Made by a program: the position numbers and the translations under genes
The notes under the pieces: generated by a model
Seen by the model: only the letters and a program-made list of their open reading frames with translations
Database searches by the model: none
What the model was told of the DNA's origin: nothing
Source of the DNA: Alphaproteobacteria bacterium UBA6544
GTDB taxonomy: Bacteria > Pseudomonadota > Alphaproteobacteria > UBA8366
Length of the DNA: 5,683 nt
Assembly: GCA_002434595.1 (NCBI GenBank)
Contig: DJKK01000205.1
Coordinates: 1-5,683 of the forward strand
Reading direction: 5' to 3'
Shown here: one piece after another, positions 4,613-5,683 of the stretch
How positions within the stretch are numbered: the first letter of the stretch is position 1
Layout of the letters: each line of letters starts with the position of its first letter

Positions 4613-5683
4613 TTAAGAAATTATATCCTTTAATTCTTCAACAGATTCAGGATTAACCAAGGACGACAGGTCACCCGCCGGCTCGCCGATAACGACGGAC
4701 CTCACAACGCGTCGCATGATCTTCATATTTCGCGTCTTCGGCAGGTCTGAGACGAGTAAGATCTCTCTTGGCCGATAGGCCCGTCCGAGGGTGGTCGTCA
4801 CTGCGTTCGATAATTCACTGCGCAAGGCGTCCTGATCATTGACACCCGGCATTGGCACACAGACGCAACACAAGGCCGTTCCCTTGATCTCGTCTGGCAC
4901 CCCGATCACCGCAGCTTCGGAAATTTGTCCCGTCGACATCAGGGCTCCTTCGATTTCGGCCGGCCCCGTCCGCTTGCCCGAAATGTTCAGCGTGTCATCG
5001 GAACGCCCCACAACATACCAATACCCTTCTTCATCCCGCATCGCCCAATCGCCTTGGCGCCATTTGTCGCCAAACATGGACCAATAACTTTCCATATATC
5101 GATCATCATCGCGCCAGAGGCTGCGCGTGTTGCCGATGGCCGGCAATGTCATTACCAGCTCGCCGAGTTCCCCGGGCGCCGTTGGTTCGCCAGCATCATT
5201 CAAGATTTCGGCGCCACTCCCCGGCATGGGGCCGTTGAAGGACCCCGGTGTAATCGGCCCAAGCAGATTGCTCGACGCAATGCCCCCAAAACATTCCGTC
5301 CCACCAGTATAATTCAATATTGGAACCCGCTTTCCCGATACCCGTTCGAACAACCATAGCCAGGCTGCATCCGTCCACGGTTCACCAGTGGAGGCAATAA
5401 TCCGCAGCTTCGAGAAGTCGAATGCGTCGACCTCATCTCCATATCGCATCATCCCGCGTACCGTCGTCGGTGCGATGCCGAGGAACGTTACATCATTTTC
5501 CTGCATAACCCGCCAATGACGCGTCGTATCGGGAAAATCCGGAGTGCCTTCGACAAGTAACAGACTGCCGCCAACAAAACTCGTCGAAACCGCTGTTAAC
5601 GCGCCGACCACCCATCCCATGTCGCTGATCCAGATCATTCGGTCATCCGGCCCAAAGTCGAAGCTGACACTGATATCGAGTGC
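4613..5683 (-). CDS. AMP-forming acyl-CoA ligase, acetyl-CoA synthetase-like (N-terminal part outside window)
   Basis: The frame is open from the right edge to the TAA at 4615-4613, giving the C-terminal 356 residues of an enzyme that activates a carboxylic acid with ATP to an acyl-adenylate and then a CoA thioester in the cytoplasm. The internal ATG at 5638 is not the start: SDMGWVVG just after it is the mid-protein motif that follows the P-loop in acetyl-CoA synthetases, and the codons before it are also protein-like. Numbering from the window edge: SDMGW at 20-24, STGEPW about 98-103, YTGGTE 125-130 (adenine-binding motif), GDW with Asp212 (ribose contact), GRSDD with Arg227, the hinge and A8 segment NISGKRTGPAEIE 233-245, and PKTRNMKIMRR with the adenylation lysine Lys321. 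The tail GDLSSLVNPESVEEL matches the usual end of acetyl-CoA-synthetase-type enzymes, so the 3' end is intact although it runs into AT-rich DNA. Acid specificity (acetate, propionate, acetoacetate or other) cannot be told. Confidence 0.95.
   Translation of the reverse strand, partial: ALDISVSFDFGPDDRMIWISDMGWVVGALTAVSTSFVGGSLLLVEGTPDFPDTTRHWRVMQENDVTFLGIAPTTVRGMMRYGDEVDAFDFSKLRIIASTGEPWTDAAWLWLFERVSGKRVPILNYTGGTECFGGIASSNLLGPITPGSFNGPMPGSGAEILNDAGEPTAPGELGELVMTLPAIGNTRSLWRDDDRYMESYWSMFGDKWRQGDWAMRDEEGYWYVVGRSDDTLNISGKRTGPAEIEGALMSTGQISEAAVIGVPDEIKGTALCCVCVPMPGVNDQDALRSELSNAVTTTLGRAYRPREILLVSDLPKTRNMKIMRRVVRSVVIGEPAGDLSSLVNPESVEELKDIIS

Larger units (their letters stand above)
4509..4625. other. 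Extremely AT-rich block
   Basis: By count, only 11 of these 117 bases are G or C (about 91% A+T), in sharp contrast to the GC-richer flanks on both sides. The block starts abruptly after GACCC at 4504-4508 and fades into the 3' end of the acyl-CoA ligase gene. It contains two clear palindromes (4509-4529 and 4547-4558) and a run of six T at 4582-4587. It lies between the 3' ends of convergent transcription units. It could be a nucleoid-protein (H-NS-like, MucR-like) binding region, a recombination or insertion seam, or a non-canonical terminator region. No origin boxes or insertion-sequence ends were recognised. Confidence 0.75.

Noticed and set aside
5636..5638. ATG as the start of the acyl-CoA ligase
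   Set aside because: The motif just after it lies in the middle of acetyl-CoA-synthetase-type proteins, and the adenylate-forming P-loop is missing, so the true start lies beyond the window.
1..5683. CRISPR array, tRNA, rRNA or insertion-sequence ends
   Set aside because: No spaced direct repeats, cloverleaf patterns, rRNA motifs, transposase motifs or paired terminal repeats were seen on either strand.

Overview
The window looks like an accessory or catabolic segment of a moderately GC-rich proteobacterial genome. An alphaproteobacterium is my best guess, from the M81 (MlrC-type) metallopeptidase and the D-2-hydroxyacid dehydrogenase side by side, the mixed AT/GC codon use and the strong Shine-Dalgarno sequences. 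That placement is inference, because no rRNA, tRNA or phylogenetic marker is present.

Layout from left to right. Positions 1-684 (+) hold the 3' part of an unrecognised protein with a zinc-ribbon-like cysteine cluster. It converges on, and shares a CTAG stop overlap with, a complete D-2-hydroxyacid dehydrogenase on the minus strand (681-1655, GTG start with a good ribosome binding site). A 266-bp non-coding gap follows (1656-1921). It carries a 16-bp interrupted inverted repeat, a 13-bp palindrome and three ATGCAT hexamers within 95 bp, and it looks like the control region of the dehydrogenase. Next is a complete M81-family metallopeptidase on the minus strand (1922-3451). A 70-bp divergent gap separates it from a plus-strand pair: a single-pass membrane protein of unknown function (3522-4082), overlapped by a very small exported protein with a Tat-like signal peptide (from 4061). 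The exported protein is cut by an in-frame TAA at 4217-4219, although the same frame continues plausibly to 4300. Positions 4301-4508 contain no convincing gene. Positions 4509-4625 are about 91% A+T and contain several palindromes. The right end (4613-5683, minus) is the C-terminal 356 residues of an acetyl-CoA-synthetase-like AMP-forming acyl-CoA ligase whose start lies beyond the window.

The three enzymes on the minus strand (acyl-CoA ligase, M81 amidohydrolase/peptidase, NAD(P)-dependent 2-hydroxyacid dehydrogenase) fit a catabolic neighbourhood: an amide or peptide bond is hydrolysed, a 2-oxo/2-hydroxy acid is reduced or oxidised, and a carboxylate is activated to a CoA ester. The substrate cannot be read from the sequence. 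The plus-strand envelope pair and the AT-rich block sit between these enzymes and look like an insertion or an evolutionary seam. I see no complete novel system. The most interesting items are the envelope gene pair with its interrupted second gene, the AT-rich palindromic block, and the operator-like repeat ahead of the dehydrogenase.
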